Made by a program: the position numbers and the translations under genes | In this document: positions 16,355 to 25,595 of the stretch, piece by piece | Layout: each line of letters begins with the position of its first letter | Numbering within the stretch: the first letter of the stretch is position 1 | The notes under the pieces: model-generated | What the model saw: only the letters and a program-made list of their open reading frames with translations | Databases searched by the model: none | What the model was told of the DNA's origin: nothing | NCBI RefSeq assembly: GCF_049650445.1 | Contig: NZ_JBASAD010000036.1 | Coordinates: forward strand, 25,491 to 89,490 | Length of the DNA stretch: 64,000 bases | Source: Castellaniella sp049650445 | GTDB taxonomy: Bacteria > Pseudomonadota > Gammaproteobacteria > Burkholderiales > Burkholderiaceae_B | Reading direction: 5' to 3'

Positions 16355-18730
16355 TCACCTTGTGTTCTGCGTATTATCGTGTGCTTGCCGGGGCGCGTCC
16401 AGCCGGGTTGGCGCTTCCGCCAGTCTGGAAAACAGGATGGAGATGCGTGCGCCGCCTTCGGTCCGGTTGGAAATGTCCACCTGGGCGGCATGTTCCTCGA
16501 CGATTTTCTTGACGATGGCCAGCCCCAGTCCGGTTCCGGTGGTCTTGGTCGTCACGTAGGGCTCGAAGACGCGATGCAGGACCTCGGGCGCGAAACCCGG
16601 GCCGTTGTCCGAGACGGTCAGCCGGACATGGGCGTGTCCGGGGTCGTCCTCCGGACGGATCAGGCGGGTCTGCACGCGGACCTCGGCCGTGCCGGGCGCG
16701 GCGTGCTGGCAGGCGGCGTCGCGGGCGTTGGCCAGCAGATTATGGATCACCTGGCGCAACTGGGCCGGATCTCCCTCGATCAGCGGCAGGTCGGTCGCCA
16801 GCAGGGCGTCGAAGCGGGCTGCACCCGCCGCAGCCGGCGCGGACTCGGCGGGGTCCCAGCCGTACAGGATCAGGACCTCGGTCAGCAGGGCGTTCAGGTC
16901 GATGTCCTGCATCTGTGCCGGCGGCGTGCGGGCGTATTCACGGAAATCGTCCACCATGCGCTTCAGGGACGCGACTTGATTGACGATGGTCTGGGTGGAC
17001 CGTTGCAGCATGGCGGCATCGTCCGGTGCCAGCCGGTCGGCCAGCTTCATGGCCAGCCGCTCGGCCGACAACTGGATGGGGGTGAGCGGGTTCTTGATCT
17101 CGTGGGCCAGACGCCGGGCGACCTCGCCCCAGGCGACCGTGCGGTTGGCGGAGATCACCTCGCTGATGTCGTCGAACACCACCAGATAGCCGTCTTCGTG
17201 ACCGTCCATGAGCAGCCGGGTGCCCCGGGCCAGCAGGGTGATGACGTGTTTCTTGCGCTCGTTGTCCGATGCTTCCTGGAGCTCGATTTCGAACTGCTGC
17301 TGCCAGTAGGGCCGTGTGGATTCGACCGCGTCGTGGGCAGAGAAAGCCTGCCGGATCAGATGGGCGAGCGGCGGGGCGCCATCGGCGGTTTCCAGCGGAC
17401 GGCCCTGGACGGTGCGCAGGTCGACGTGCAGGATGGTCTGGGCGCCCTGGTTGAACAGCGTCAGCCGGAAGGCGTGGTCGAACACCAGCACCCCCGAGGA
17501 CAGGTTGCTGAGCACCGACTCCAGGTACAGATTGCTTTGCTCCAGTTGGCGCCGGTGGCGATCGACCATCCGGCGGGCTTCGTCGAGCTGGCGCGTCATG
17601 GCGTTGAAGGACCGCGTCAACTGGCCGACCTCGTCGCGCGCAGGCGGTTCGGGCAGGGGCCGGTAGTCGCCGACCCCGACGGCCTGGGTGCCCGAGGCCA
17701 GGCTCAGCAGGGGCCGCACCAGGCGCCGCGAGACGGCCAGTGCCACGACCACGGCGGCGAAGACGGCCAGGATCAGGGCCAGGGTCAGGGTGATGCCGTA
17801 GAGCTTGCGTAGCCCCAGGCGCGACAGGGCTAGTTCCTGATAGTCGCGGAACCCCTGCTGGACCTGGCTGGCGTTGTGGGCGATGCGTTCGGGCACGGTC
17901 TGGATCACCTGCAGCCAGCGCGAATCGCCGCCCAGGCTCATGGGGTTGCCCAGCCGGTCCGAGGTGGCCGAACTCAGCGGGATGATGACGCGCAGGTGCA
18001 GGCCGTCGCTGGTCGGGCCGTCGCCGGAGGTGGCGTCGGCCTCGGCTGCGGCGTAACCCTGGGCGACCCGCAACTGGTTCATGACGCTGCTGGGGGGCAG
18101 GTCCGGCAGCAACTGCCCGAAGGCGGACGAGGAAAACGCGACCAGGCGGCCGTTGCCGGTGAAGACCATGGCTTCGTCGATTTCGTTGGTCGTGCGCAGC
18201 GAAGTGATCAGCAGGGCGGTTTCGGCGTCGCTGGCGGTGTTCAATCGCAGGGCCATGTTGCGCGCCCGGCCGCCGAGTTCGGTGAGTTGGGCGTCCAGAG
18301 CGGCGCGTCCCAGGTTCAGGCCCGCCTCCAGGGCGGTGTCCACGCGCACGTTGAACCAGGACTCGATCGAACGCGACATGAACTGCACCGACAGTACGTA
18401 GATCAGCACGCCGGGCAGGATGCCGATCAGGGTGAAGTACAGCGTGAAGCGGGCGGTCAGCCGGGCGCCGAACTGGCGCCGCCGGATCTGGCGCACCAGC
18501 CGGATCGAGAGCATGGCAACCCAGGACATCAGGGCGATCGCCAGCACGCCGTTGAGCAGCAGCAGCATGTCGTACTGCTGCGCGTAGCGTGAAGCGTTGC
18601 CGGTGGACCAGACCAGCAGGCCCAGCAGCGCGATTGCGCTGGCGGCGGCGACCCCCAGCGCGGAGCGCAGCGCCCAGCGGATCAGCCGCGGGGCGTGGCG
18701 GCGGAAATTGAAAAGGTGAATGCTTTCCAT
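16355..18730 (-). CDS. ntrY: NtrY-like sensor histidine kinase
   Basis: A 791-residue membrane kinase. It has three hydrophobic segments near the N-terminus (about 16-38, 47-70, 85-110), an extracytoplasmic sensor region to about 310, a fourth membrane helix, HAMP, PAS, then HisKA with the H-box RRLAHEIKNPLTPIQ (phosphorylatable His about 542). The ATPase domain has N-box NLLANARDA, DNGPGFAP and TGTGLGLAIVKK. The ATG at 18730 is chosen because the upstream 98 open codons are low-complexity shadow of the overlapping gene. Its first 49 bp lie inside the end of the DUF4390 gene, implying coupled translation. The likely partner is the short NtrX-like regulator. Confidence 0.9.
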   Translation of the reverse strand: MESIHLFNFRRHAPRLIRWALRSALGVAAASAIALLGLLVWSTGNASRYAQQYDMLLLLNGVLAIALMSWVAMLSIRLVRQIRRRQFGARLTARFTLYFTLIGILPGVLIYVLSVQFMSRSIESWFNVRVDTALEAGLNLGRAALDAQLTELGGRARNMALRLNTASDAETALLITSLRTTNEIDEAMVFTGNGRLVAFSSSAFGQLLPDLPPSSVMNQLRVAQGYAAAEADATSGDGPTSDGLHLRVIIPLSSATSDRLGNPMSLGGDSRWLQVIQTVPERIAHNASQVQQGFRDYQELALSRLGLRKLYGITLTLALILAVFAAVVVALAVSRRLVRPLLSLASGTQAVGVGDYRPLPEPPARDEVGQLTRSFNAMTRQLDEARRMVDRHRRQLEQSNLYLESVLSNLSSGVLVFDHAFRLTLFNQGAQTILHVDLRTVQGRPLETADGAPPLAHLIRQAFSAHDAVESTRPYWQQQFEIELQEASDNERKKHVITLLARGTRLLMDGHEDGYLVVFDDISEVISANRTVAWGEVARRLAHEIKNPLTPIQLSAERLAMKLADRLAPDDAAMLQRSTQTIVNQVASLKRMVDDFREYARTPPAQMQDIDLNALLTEVLILYGWDPAESAPAAAGAARFDALLATDLPLIEGDPAQLRQVIHNLLANARDAACQHAAPGTAEVRVQTRLIRPEDDPGHAHVRLTVSDNGPGFAPEVLHRVFEPYVTTKTTGTGLGLAIVKKIVEEHAAQVDISNRTEGGARISILFSRLAEAPTRLDAPRQAHDNTQNTR

Positions 18731-19251
18731 GGAGTCGTCAAGGTCCAGGCTGCGCTGTTGAGCGCATCGACCTGGAAGGGGCGGGCCAGGCGGGACGTGT
18801 CCAGCCGCAGCCGCAGCCGTCCCTGGTAGGTCAGGTCCGGCGTGAATTGATCGGCGTTGCCCAGAGGCCAGTCGCGGATGTGGCGCACCAAATTCAGGGC
18901 CTCGTCCAGGGATGTGGCCGGCAGGGACAGGTCGCCGGTGCCGACCCGCCATTGGCGCGTCAGCGCGTTGTACTGGATGCGCCAGGTCTGGCTGAGCGAC
19001 AGGATCGTCTCGTTGAACCACCACCAGCGCGGGTGTTCGATGTTCAGGTCCGCCGTGAAGTACAGCGGAACGCCTTTGCGGGCGGCATCGTGCAGTTCTT
19101 CGCTGAGCGTGAAGTCGACGTCCGCGTTCAGCAGGAGTTGCCCCTGGCGCAGCACCGGCTCGATGCGCACGACCTGGCCGTCATCGGCCCGGGCGGCCGG
19201 AGACGCCAGGAACAGGAGGCTGAAGACCAGGAGGATCAGGAGGCGTGGCAT
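18682..19251 (-). CDS. DUF4390 domain protein
   Basis: A 189-residue secreted or periplasmic protein with a signal peptide (RLLILLVFSLLFLASPAARA, cleavage before DDGQV). The rest is beta-rich, with a tryptophan cluster HPRWWWFNE and the WRIQYNALTRQWRVG pattern typical of DUF4390. The family has no proven function but is regularly found between rsmB and ntrY in betaproteobacteria, as here. Its 3' end overlaps ntrY by 49 bp in another frame. Confidence 0.85.
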   Translation of the reverse strand: MPRLLILLVFSLLFLASPAARADDGQVVRIEPVLRQGQLLLNADVDFTLSEELHDAARKGVPLYFTADLNIEHPRWWWFNETILSLSQTWRIQYNALTRQWRVGTGDLSLPATSLDEALNLVRHIRDWPLGNADQFTPDLTYQGRLRLRLDTSRLARPFQVDALNSAAWTLTTPWKAFTFSISAATPRG

Positions 19252-19335
19252 GCGCTGGCGGCGGTGGAGCGGAAGGTCACGGACAGTCGCAGTATTGTTG
19301 AGCCTGCGCCAAAGTGCAAGCTGTGTGCTCCGGGC

Positions 19336-20664
19336 TTACGCTGGTTTGCGCAGCAGCGCATAGTAGAAACCGTCGCCGTCGTCGGGCCCGCCGGGCAGGA
19401 TGTGGCCGGGGGCCGGCAGCCGCTGCGCCTCGGGGTGCCGATCCATGAATGCCCGGACCTGCGACTCGCCTTCCTGGGGGAAGATCGAGCAGGTGGCGTA
19501 CAGCAAGTGGCCGCCAGGGGTCAGCAGCGGCCACAGTGCGTCGGCGATGCGGGCTTGCAAGGCTGCCGTGCGCGCCAGATCGTCTGCGCGGCGCAGCCAG
19601 CGGATGTCCGGATGGCGGCGCACTACGCCCGACGCGGTGCAGGGCACATCGGCCAGGATGGCGTCGTAAGGCTGACCATCCCACCAGTCGGCGGGTCGGG
19701 CCGCGTCGGCGCAGCGCAGGGACACGTCGGCGGATTCCAGGCCCAGCCGCCGCAGATTGTCGCCCACGCGCTCCAGGCGTTGGGCATCGCTGTCCAGGGC
19801 CGTCAGGCGCAGCCTGTGGTGTTCCAGCAGATGGGCCGTCTTGCCGCCGGGTGCCGCGCAGGCGTCCAGCACCCGCATGTCGTCTTGCAGCGGCAGCAAC
19901 CGGGCGGCCCGCTGGGCCGATGGGTCCTGTACCGACCACCAGCCCTCGGCGTAGCCGGGGATGTCGCGCACCGGTCGGGGCGCGTCCAGGATCAGTCCGT
20001 CTTCGCCCACGGGGCGGGCGTCCAGGCCGGCTTCTCCCAGGCGTGCCCGCAGCGCGTCCCGGCCGATGCGCCGGACATTGGCGCGCAGGGCCATGGGCGG
20101 CGGCTGGTCGGCAGACGCCAGGATCGTCTGCCAGTCGTCCGGCCAGGCCTCGCGCACGGTGGCGATCCACCAGTCGGGATGGTTCCAGGCAGCTTCGGGC
20201 TGCTTGGCCAGCGCGGTGTGCAGCGCCGCGCGCTCGCGGCCGTAGCGGCGCAGCACGGCATTGATCAGGCCCTTGGCCGGCCGGGCACGGCGGTCGGCTG
20301 CTGCTGCCTCGACCAGTTGATGGACCAGCGTGTGTTCGTGGTAGATCGGCGTGCCGGGCGGCTGTTCAGCGCCTTCGGCCTGACGCAGGCTGGCTTCCAG
20401 CAGGCTCAGGCCCAGCAGGATCAGGGCCTCGACCAGGCGTTCCGGCGGGCGGCGTGGCACCAGCCGTTCGCATGCGGCGCGGGCATGGCCCAGCCGGCGC
20501 ATGGCGTGGAAGGACAGGGCCTGGGCGGCAGGGCGCAGCGTGGCGGGGGTTGCTTCCAGCGCCTCCGACAGGGACTGGCCGCCCAGCACCGCCCGGATGG
20601 CGCGGGCGGCAGCTAGCAACTGGTCGGACAGGGCAGTGGAGTGTGGCGATTCCGGCACGAACAA
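19336..20664 (-). CDS. rsmB: 16S rRNA (cytosine(967)-C5)-methyltransferase RsmB
   Basis: 442 residues. A NusB-like RNA-binding N-terminal domain (about 1-140) precedes the SAM-dependent methyltransferase domain with VLDACAAPGGKTAHLLE. The two cysteines typical of m5C RNA methyltransferases are present: DVPCTASGVVRRHPDIRW (about 339) and LLYATCSIFPQEGE (about 389). It is first in a leftward run with DUF4390, ntrY and ntrX; 84 bp separate it from the DUF4390 gene. It diverges from rimO. Confidence 0.95.
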   Translation of the reverse strand: MFVPESPHSTALSDQLLAAARAIRAVLGGQSLSEALEATPATLRPAAQALSFHAMRRLGHARAACERLVPRRPPERLVEALILLGLSLLEASLRQAEGAEQPPGTPIYHEHTLVHQLVEAAAADRRARPAKGLINAVLRRYGRERAALHTALAKQPEAAWNHPDWWIATVREAWPDDWQTILASADQPPPMALRANVRRIGRDALRARLGEAGLDARPVGEDGLILDAPRPVRDIPGYAEGWWSVQDPSAQRAARLLPLQDDMRVLDACAAPGGKTAHLLEHHRLRLTALDSDAQRLERVGDNLRRLGLESADVSLRCADAARPADWWDGQPYDAILADVPCTASGVVRRHPDIRWLRRADDLARTAALQARIADALWPLLTPGGHLLYATCSIFPQEGESQVRAFMDRHPEAQRLPAPGHILPGGPDDGDGFYYALLRKPA

Positions 20665-20734
20665 GATCCAGAATGAAGGATTGGGAGGTGGATTTCGGGG
20701 ACTTTAGCACCGATTGGCTAAAATCAAGGGTTAC

Positions 20735-20868
20735 GGAACCTCTGAACAAGTCCTCGCGCCGTGTCCGGACTCATCCTCGCCATCGCTACGGCTATGGCTG
20801 CGGTTCGCGCCTTGCATCCCATCCCGACCCATAGCGCCCGCTTTCCGCTCGACTTATTCAGAGGTTTC
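20735..20868. mobile_element. MITE-like 134-bp non-coding element with 18-bp inverted ends
   Basis: The left end GGAACCTCTGAACAAGTC (20735-20752) and the reverse complement of the right end (20851-20868), GAAACCTCTGAATAAGTC, agree at 16 of 18 positions. The 98 bp between carry no credible gene. A second copy of the left end (25 of 27 positions, inverted) lies at 59609-59635, so this is a dispersed repeat. No exact target-site duplication is evident (flanks TTAC and TTCC). Size, inverted ends and absence of coding fit a miniature inverted-repeat element, probably mobilised by an insertion sequence elsewhere in the genome. It sits in the leader of rimO, 29 bp before its ATG. Confidence 0.65.
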
Positions 20869-20897
20869 TTCCCTGTCGCATTCCTCCGAGTATTCCC

Positions 20898-22220
20898 ATG
20901 AGCCAATCCCCCCGTGTCGGTTTCGTCAGTCTTGGTTGCCCCAAGGCCCTGGTCGATTCCGAGCGTATCCTGACCCAGTTGCGCACCGACGGCTACACCA
21001 TCAGCCCCGACTACGAGGGCGCCGACGTCGTCGTGGTGAACACCTGTGGCTTCATCGACAGCGCCAAGGCCGAGTCCCTGGACGCCATCGGCGAGGCCAT
21101 CACGGAAAACGGCAAGGTCATCGTCACCGGCTGCCTGGGCGTCGAAGCCGACATGATCCGCGACGTGCATCCGGCGGTGCTGGCCGTCACCGGCCCGCAG
21201 CAGTACGAGCAGGTGGTGCGCGCCGTGCACGAGGCTGCGCCGCACGAACGCTCGCACGATCCCTACGTGGATCTGGTGCCGCCCCAGGGCATCCGCCTGA
21301 CGCCGCGCCACTATGCTTATCTGAAGATTTCCGAAGGCTGCAACCATAACTGCAGTTTCTGCATCATCCCGTCCATGCGCGGGCGGCTGGTCAGTCGTCC
21401 GATCGGCGACGTGCTGGGCGAGGCCCGCCGCCTGGTCGATGCGGGGGTGAAGGAACTGCTGGTGATCTCCCAGGACACCAGCGCCTACGGGGTGGACGTC
21501 AAATATCGCACCGGTTTCTGGGATGGCCGTCCAGTCAAGACGCAACTGACCGCGCTGGCGAATGCGCTGGGTGAATTTGGCGTCTGGGTGCGTATGCACT
21601 ACGTGTACCCCTATCCCCACGTGGATGAGCTGATCCCCCTGATGGCCGAAGGTCGCATCCTGCCGTATCTGGACATCCCCTTCCAGCACGCCAGCCCGCG
21701 CATCCTGAAAGCCATGAAGCGCCCCGCCTTCGAGGACCGCACCCTGGCCCGCATCCGCCAATGGCGCGAGGCCTGTCCGGACCTGACGCTGCGCTCCACC
21801 TTCATCGTCGGCTTCCCCGGCGAAACGGAGGAAGACTTCCAGTACCTGCTGGACTGGATGACGGAAGCCCAGCTCGACCGTGTCGGCTGTTTCCAGTATT
21901 CCCCGGTCGAAGGCGCGCGCGCCAACGAACTGGCCGACCCTGTGCCCGACGAGGTCAAGGCCGAGCGCTGGGAACGTTTCATGGCGCATCAGCAGGCGAT
22001 TTCCACGCAGCGCCTGGCGGCCAAGGTCGGCCGCACCTTGACGGTGCTGGTGGATGAGGTCGATGCCGAAGGCGGCGCCACTGCGCGCTCCATGGCCGAC
22101 GCCCCCGAAATCGACGGCAGCGTGCTGCTGCGCGATGCCGCCGGCCATGCCTCGGGCGACCTGATCCAGGTCCGCATCGAGGACGCGGATGAGTACGATC
22201 TGTACGGCGTGCCGGTCTGA
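20898..22220 (+). CDS. rimO: Ribosomal protein S12 methylthiotransferase RimO
   Basis: A radical-SAM enzyme that adds a methylthio group to the aspartate near the tip of ribosomal protein S12. 440 residues. The N-terminal UPF0004 domain ligates one Fe-S cluster (cysteines in SLGCPKA at 14, VVNTCGF about 50, VTGCLG about 79). The radical-SAM motif is SEGCNHNCSFC (about 148-155), and a C-terminal TRAM domain follows. SLGCPKALVDSE separates it from MiaB. The MITE-like element lies between it and any distal promoter. Confidence 0.95.
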   Translation: MSQSPRVGFVSLGCPKALVDSERILTQLRTDGYTISPDYEGADVVVVNTCGFIDSAKAESLDAIGEAITENGKVIVTGCLGVEADMIRDVHPAVLAVTGPQQYEQVVRAVHEAAPHERSHDPYVDLVPPQGIRLTPRHYAYLKISEGCNHNCSFCIIPSMRGRLVSRPIGDVLGEARRLVDAGVKELLVISQDTSAYGVDVKYRTGFWDGRPVKTQLTALANALGEFGVWVRMHYVYPYPHVDELIPLMAEGRILPYLDIPFQHASPRILKAMKRPAFEDRTLARIRQWREACPDLTLRSTFIVGFPGETEEDFQYLLDWMTEAQLDRVGCFQYSPVEGARANELADPVPDEVKAERWERFMAHQQAISTQRLAAKVGRTLTVLVDEVDAEGGATARSMADAPEIDGSVLLRDAAGHASGDLIQVRIEDADEYDLYGVPV

Positions 22221-22254
22221 GCCAGGTCTGGCCTGACGGCCGATGGGGGCGGGG

Positions 22255-23211
22255 CTAGTCCTCGCCCTCCGGTTTGCGCGGCACCACGCGCGGGGGCGGC
22301 TTGCCTGCTTCCAGAGGCTGGGCGCGCTTGAACGTGGTCACGGGCAGGTCGCCGAACACGCCGCGCCGCGCGGGGACGCGCCAGGCGTGGCCGTAGGCGA
22401 CTTCCAGGCTGAGATGAATCGTGCCGTCGACGTGGCGGCGGCGTTCCAGTGCATGGATCAGGCGTTCGCGCCAGGCTCGGCCTGGCAGGCCCCGCCGGCG
22501 TTCGGGGTGAGGGTTGCCGCCCAGGACGTGCACGTCTTCCAGCAGTTTGTCGGCCGTCTTGTAGGTCAGGGTGATGGTTTCCTGATCCATGACGGGATCG
22601 GCGAAGCCGACCTGCAGCATCAGATCACCGAAATCGTGCATGTCCACGAATTCCATGGGGCGCGTATCCGGATCGGCCTCGGCCAGGGCCTCGCGCAGCT
22701 CGCGGAAGGTGCCGGGCCCCAGGCTGGAATACATCGCCAGGGCGTCGTTGCGCAGGATGCGGCGCCATTCCTGCAGCACCAGATGGGGTTCCGGGTGCCA
22801 GTGCAGCGCCAGATTCGACCAGACCAGATCCAGGCTTTCGTCCGGCAGGCCGGTTTCGGCCAGGTCCGCCTGCCGGAAATCGACGGCCGGCGTGGGCTTG
22901 TTGCGTAGCCGATGCCAGAAGCCGGGTTTGGCCGCGTAGCGTTCGCGCGCCGTGTCCAGCAGCGCGCCACAGGCGTCCAGGCCGGTGTAATGCTGGTCGG
23001 GGTAGCGGGCGCGCAGCGGGTCCAGCGCGTGGGCGGCACCGCAGCCCGCATCCAGAATGTCGCGCGGGGCGATGCGGATGTAGCTCAGGCGGCGCAGCAT
23101 GCGCTGGGCGATTTCACCGTACAGGAATTGTGGGGCGTCCAGGGGCGCGCGCCGGGCAAACTGGCGCGCCACGGCCTGGGAGTCGATGGGCAGACGGGGA
23201 AGCTGTGGCAT
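22255..23211 (-). CDS. BioC-like SAM-dependent methyltransferase
   Basis: A 318-residue class I methyltransferase. It has motif I ILDAGCGAAHAL (about residue 53), a LDLVWSNLALHWHPEP segment resembling BioC (malonyl-ACP O-methyltransferase) and a C-terminal basic tail (PPPRVVPRKPEGED). BioC is about 250 residues; this protein has an N-terminal extension and a longer C-terminus. No other biotin genes are nearby, so a role in pimelate synthesis is possible but unproved. It diverges from comF across 74 bp and converges with rimO. Confidence 0.72.
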   Translation of the reverse strand: MPQLPRLPIDSQAVARQFARRAPLDAPQFLYGEIAQRMLRRLSYIRIAPRDILDAGCGAAHALDPLRARYPDQHYTGLDACGALLDTARERYAAKPGFWHRLRNKPTPAVDFRQADLAETGLPDESLDLVWSNLALHWHPEPHLVLQEWRRILRNDALAMYSSLGPGTFRELREALAEADPDTRPMEFVDMHDFGDLMLQVGFADPVMDQETITLTYKTADKLLEDVHVLGGNPHPERRRGLPGRAWRERLIHALERRRHVDGTIHLSLEVAYGHAWRVPARRGVFGDLPVTTFKRAQPLEAGKPPPRVVPRKPEGED

Positions 23212-23285
23212 AAACGATCAAGACCGGCTCCGGAGCGGCCCGAAGCGTGCTGTGATGGAGGTTTCCTGCGGAGGGACATGCCATT

Positions 23286-24032
23286 ATGCTGCATCTGCCG
23301 ATGGACCGCTGGCGTGACTGGATTCCGTCTGATTGCCCGGGCTGCGGCCGGCGCGTGGGCTGCCAGGGCTTGTGCCCCGATTGCCTGACGTGCCTGCGGC
23401 CGGACGCGGCGCGGCCGCGCTGCCGGCGTTGCGCGCATCCGCTGAACGATGCCGGCCATTGTCCGGACTGCGGTCCCGGGACGCCTGCCTACGATCGCGT
23501 GGTGGCCGCGTTCGACTATGCCGGCTTGGGCAGGGACCTGGTCCGGAATTACAAGATCCGCTGCCGCCTGTCCCTGGCGCGCTTGCTGGCGGACTTGCTG
23601 GCGCAGTCGGTGCGCGCCGCCGGGTCGGTGGATGGGCCGGACTGGATCGTCCCGGTACCGGCCCGGCGCGCGGCGCTGCATCAGCGTGGTTTCAGCCCGC
23701 CCGCCGAGGTGGCCCGTCTGCTGGCCCGGCAGTTGGGGCTGCGCCATCGCCTGGACGGGGTGCGGCGGCTGCGTGAAGGCGATCGGCAGGTCGGACGGGA
23801 CCGCGTGCGGCGATTGCAGGCGCAGACGGGCGCTTTTGCGTGCGGTGTCGCGGGCAGTTTGGCCGGTCAGCGGATCGCGGTGGTGGACGACGTGCTGACC
23901 ACAGGCGCCACGCTGCAGGCGGTGGCGCGGGTATTGAAAGAGGCCGGCGCCGCGCGGGTCGAAGGCTGGGTGCTGGCCCGCGCCGTGGATCACCGTGCCT
24001 GCGATTCGTCCGGCGGCCGGGTCTTACAATAG
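23286..24032 (+). CDS. comF: ComF family phosphoribosyltransferase-like protein
   Basis: A 248-residue ComF/GntX-type protein. Its N-terminal half has a double zinc-finger (CPGCGRRVGCQGLCPDC, then CRRCAHPLNDAGHCPDC). The C-terminal half is a type I phosphoribosyltransferase fold with the PRPP-binding motif VVDDVLTTGATLQAV. In competent bacteria ComF is required for DNA uptake during transformation. With dprA at 13 kb, two transformation-linked genes lie in the window. The ATG at 23286 could instead be the one five codons later (LHLPMD). Confidence 0.88.
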   Translation: MLHLPMDRWRDWIPSDCPGCGRRVGCQGLCPDCLTCLRPDAARPRCRRCAHPLNDAGHCPDCGPGTPAYDRVVAAFDYAGLGRDLVRNYKIRCRLSLARLLADLLAQSVRAAGSVDGPDWIVPVPARRAALHQRGFSPPAEVARLLARQLGLRHRLDGVRRLREGDRQVGRDRVRRLQAQTGAFACGVAGSLAGQRIAVVDDVLTTGATLQAVARVLKEAGAARVEGWVLARAVDHRACDSSGGRVLQ

Positions 24033-24064
24033 GGCCCGCCGACCGGCCTTTCTGATCCCGCTCC

Positions 24065-24535
24065 ATGTTCCACATCGTCCTCGTCGAACCCGAAATCCCC
24101 CCCAATACGGGTAATGTGATCCGCCTGGCGGCCAATACCGGCGCCTTTCTGCACCTGGTGCGGCCGCTGGGCTTCACCCTGGATGACGCACGCATGCGGC
24201 GTGCGGGGCTGGATTACCACGAGTGGGCGCGCATGCGGGTGCATGACGGATTGGGCGAGGCGCTGGCGGCGATCGGCGGGGATGCGTCGCGGCGCTTTGC
24301 CCTGACCACACGCGGCTCGTCGTTGATCGGCGGACAGGCGTTCCAGCCGGGAGACGTGTTCGTGTTCGGTCGGGAAACGGCCGGCCTGTCGGCCGAGCAG
24401 TTGGCCTGCTTTCCCGCGGCGCAACGCATCCGCCTGCCGATGCGGCCGGAACAGCGCAGCCTGAACCTGTCCAACGCCGTGGCGGTCACGGTTTTCGAGG
24501 CCTGGCGGCAGACCGGCTACGTGGGCGGGATTTAG
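24065..24535 (+). CDS. trmL: tRNA (cytidine(34)-2'-O)-methyltransferase
   Basis: A 156-residue SPOUT methyltransferase that modifies the wobble base of leucine tRNAs. It starts FHIVLVEPEIPPNTGNVIRLAANTG and has the knot motifs VFGRETAGLS and the SAM-binding IRLPMRPEQRSLNLSNAVAV, all of normal length and order for TrmL. It lies 32 bp after comF. Its TAG abuts the stop codon of the convergent gpsA with no base between. Confidence 0.95.
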   Translation: MFHIVLVEPEIPPNTGNVIRLAANTGAFLHLVRPLGFTLDDARMRRAGLDYHEWARMRVHDGLGEALAAIGGDASRRFALTTRGSSLIGGQAFQPGDVFVFGRETAGLSAEQLACFPAAQRIRLPMRPEQRSLNLSNAVAVTVFEAWRQTGYVGGI

Positions 24536-25576
24536 TTACTCGTCGCGCGGATCGCGCGCCAGCAACGCAGCGACGGCCTGAGGCGGAGCCACACCGTCGA
24601 ACAGCACGCCGCAGACGGCGTCGGTGATGGGCAGGTCCAGTCCGTGTCGTTGGCCCAGGACCAGGGCTGCGCGTGCGCAGCGCACCCCTTCGGCGGTCAT
24701 GCCGCCTGCCAGGATGTCGTCCAATGTGCGGCCCTGGCCGATGGCGATGCCGACCTGGCGGTTGCGGGACAGTTCGCCGGTGGCAGTCAGGACCAGATCA
24801 CCCAGCCCCGTCAGGCCGGTGAACGTGTCCGCCTGGCCGCCCAGGGCGACGCCCAGGCGCTGGATTTCCGCCAGGCCGCGCGTGATCAGGGCGGCGCGGG
24901 CATTGGTGCCCAGCCGCAGACCGTCGCTGATGCCGCAGGCGATGGCCATGACGTTTTTCAGTGCGCCGCCGACTTCCACCCCCATGACGTCGCGGGTGCC
25001 GTAGATGCGCGCCCGGGTGCCGTGGAAGGCTGCCTGGGCGGCGCGGCCGGTGCCCGGGTCGCGGCCGGCGACCGTCAGGGCGACCGGCAGGCCTTGGGCC
25101 ACTTCGCGGGCGAAGGAGGGGCCGGACAGCACGCCCGTGTGCACCCCGGCGATGCCGGTCAGCGCCCGGGCGACGATCTGGTGCGGCCATTCGTAGGTGT
25201 CGGGACTGATGCCCTTGCACGTCCACAGGAGGTGGACCGGCGGGGTGTCAGGGGTGCGGGCCGGCAGCGCGGCCGCAATGCGTTGGCAGACCTCGGCCAG
25301 GCCCGCCATGGGCACGCCCAGCACGATCAGCCGTTCGGTCGGATCGGAGCCGTCCAGCACGTGCGCCAGTGCAGCGTCGAAATCGTCCGTCGCCCGCAGG
25401 GCGGGCGGCAGGGCGATGTCGGGTAGGTGGCGCGGATTGAGGTGTTGCTGGTCAATGGCCCGCGCCTGTTCGGGATCACGGGCCCAGATCAGGGCGTCGG
25501 AGCGGGCGCTGGCCAGGGCCGCCAGGGCGGTGCCCCAACTGCCCGCCCCCAGGACGCAAAGCCGGACCGGCGCCAT
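24536..25576 (-). CDS. gpsA: Glycerol-3-phosphate dehydrogenase [NAD(P)+]
   Basis: Makes sn-glycerol 3-phosphate from dihydroxyacetone phosphate for phospholipid synthesis. 346 residues. The Rossmann motif is VLGAGSWGTALA at the N-terminus, followed by LLWTCKGI, the SGPSFAREVAQGLP segment, and the substrate domain with GGALKNVMAIACGISDGL and TFTGLTGLGDLVLTATGELSRN. It is last in the leftward rhodanese-grxC-secB-gpsA operon, an order common in gamma- and betaproteobacteria. Confidence 0.96.
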   Translation of the reverse strand: MAPVRLCVLGAGSWGTALAALASARSDALIWARDPEQARAIDQQHLNPRHLPDIALPPALRATDDFDAALAHVLDGSDPTERLIVLGVPMAGLAEVCQRIAAALPARTPDTPPVHLLWTCKGISPDTYEWPHQIVARALTGIAGVHTGVLSGPSFAREVAQGLPVALTVAGRDPGTGRAAQAAFHGTRARIYGTRDVMGVEVGGALKNVMAIACGISDGLRLGTNARAALITRGLAEIQRLGVALGGQADTFTGLTGLGDLVLTATGELSRNRQVGIAIGQGRTLDDILAGGMTAEGVRCARAALVLGQRHGLDLPITDAVCGVLFDGVAPPQAVAALLARDPRDE

Positions 25577-25595
25577 GGCGTGCAGGCCCCGTCGA

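Noticed and set aside
16355..19024. 889-codon version of ntrY starting inside the DUF4390 gene
   Set aside because: The extra 98 N-terminal residues are low-complexity shadow of DUF4390, and the conserved protein starts at 18730.
20731..20872. Target-site duplication around the MITE-like element
   Set aside because: Flanking TTAC and TTCC differ and no longer exact repeat is found, so insertion cannot be proved from the flanks.
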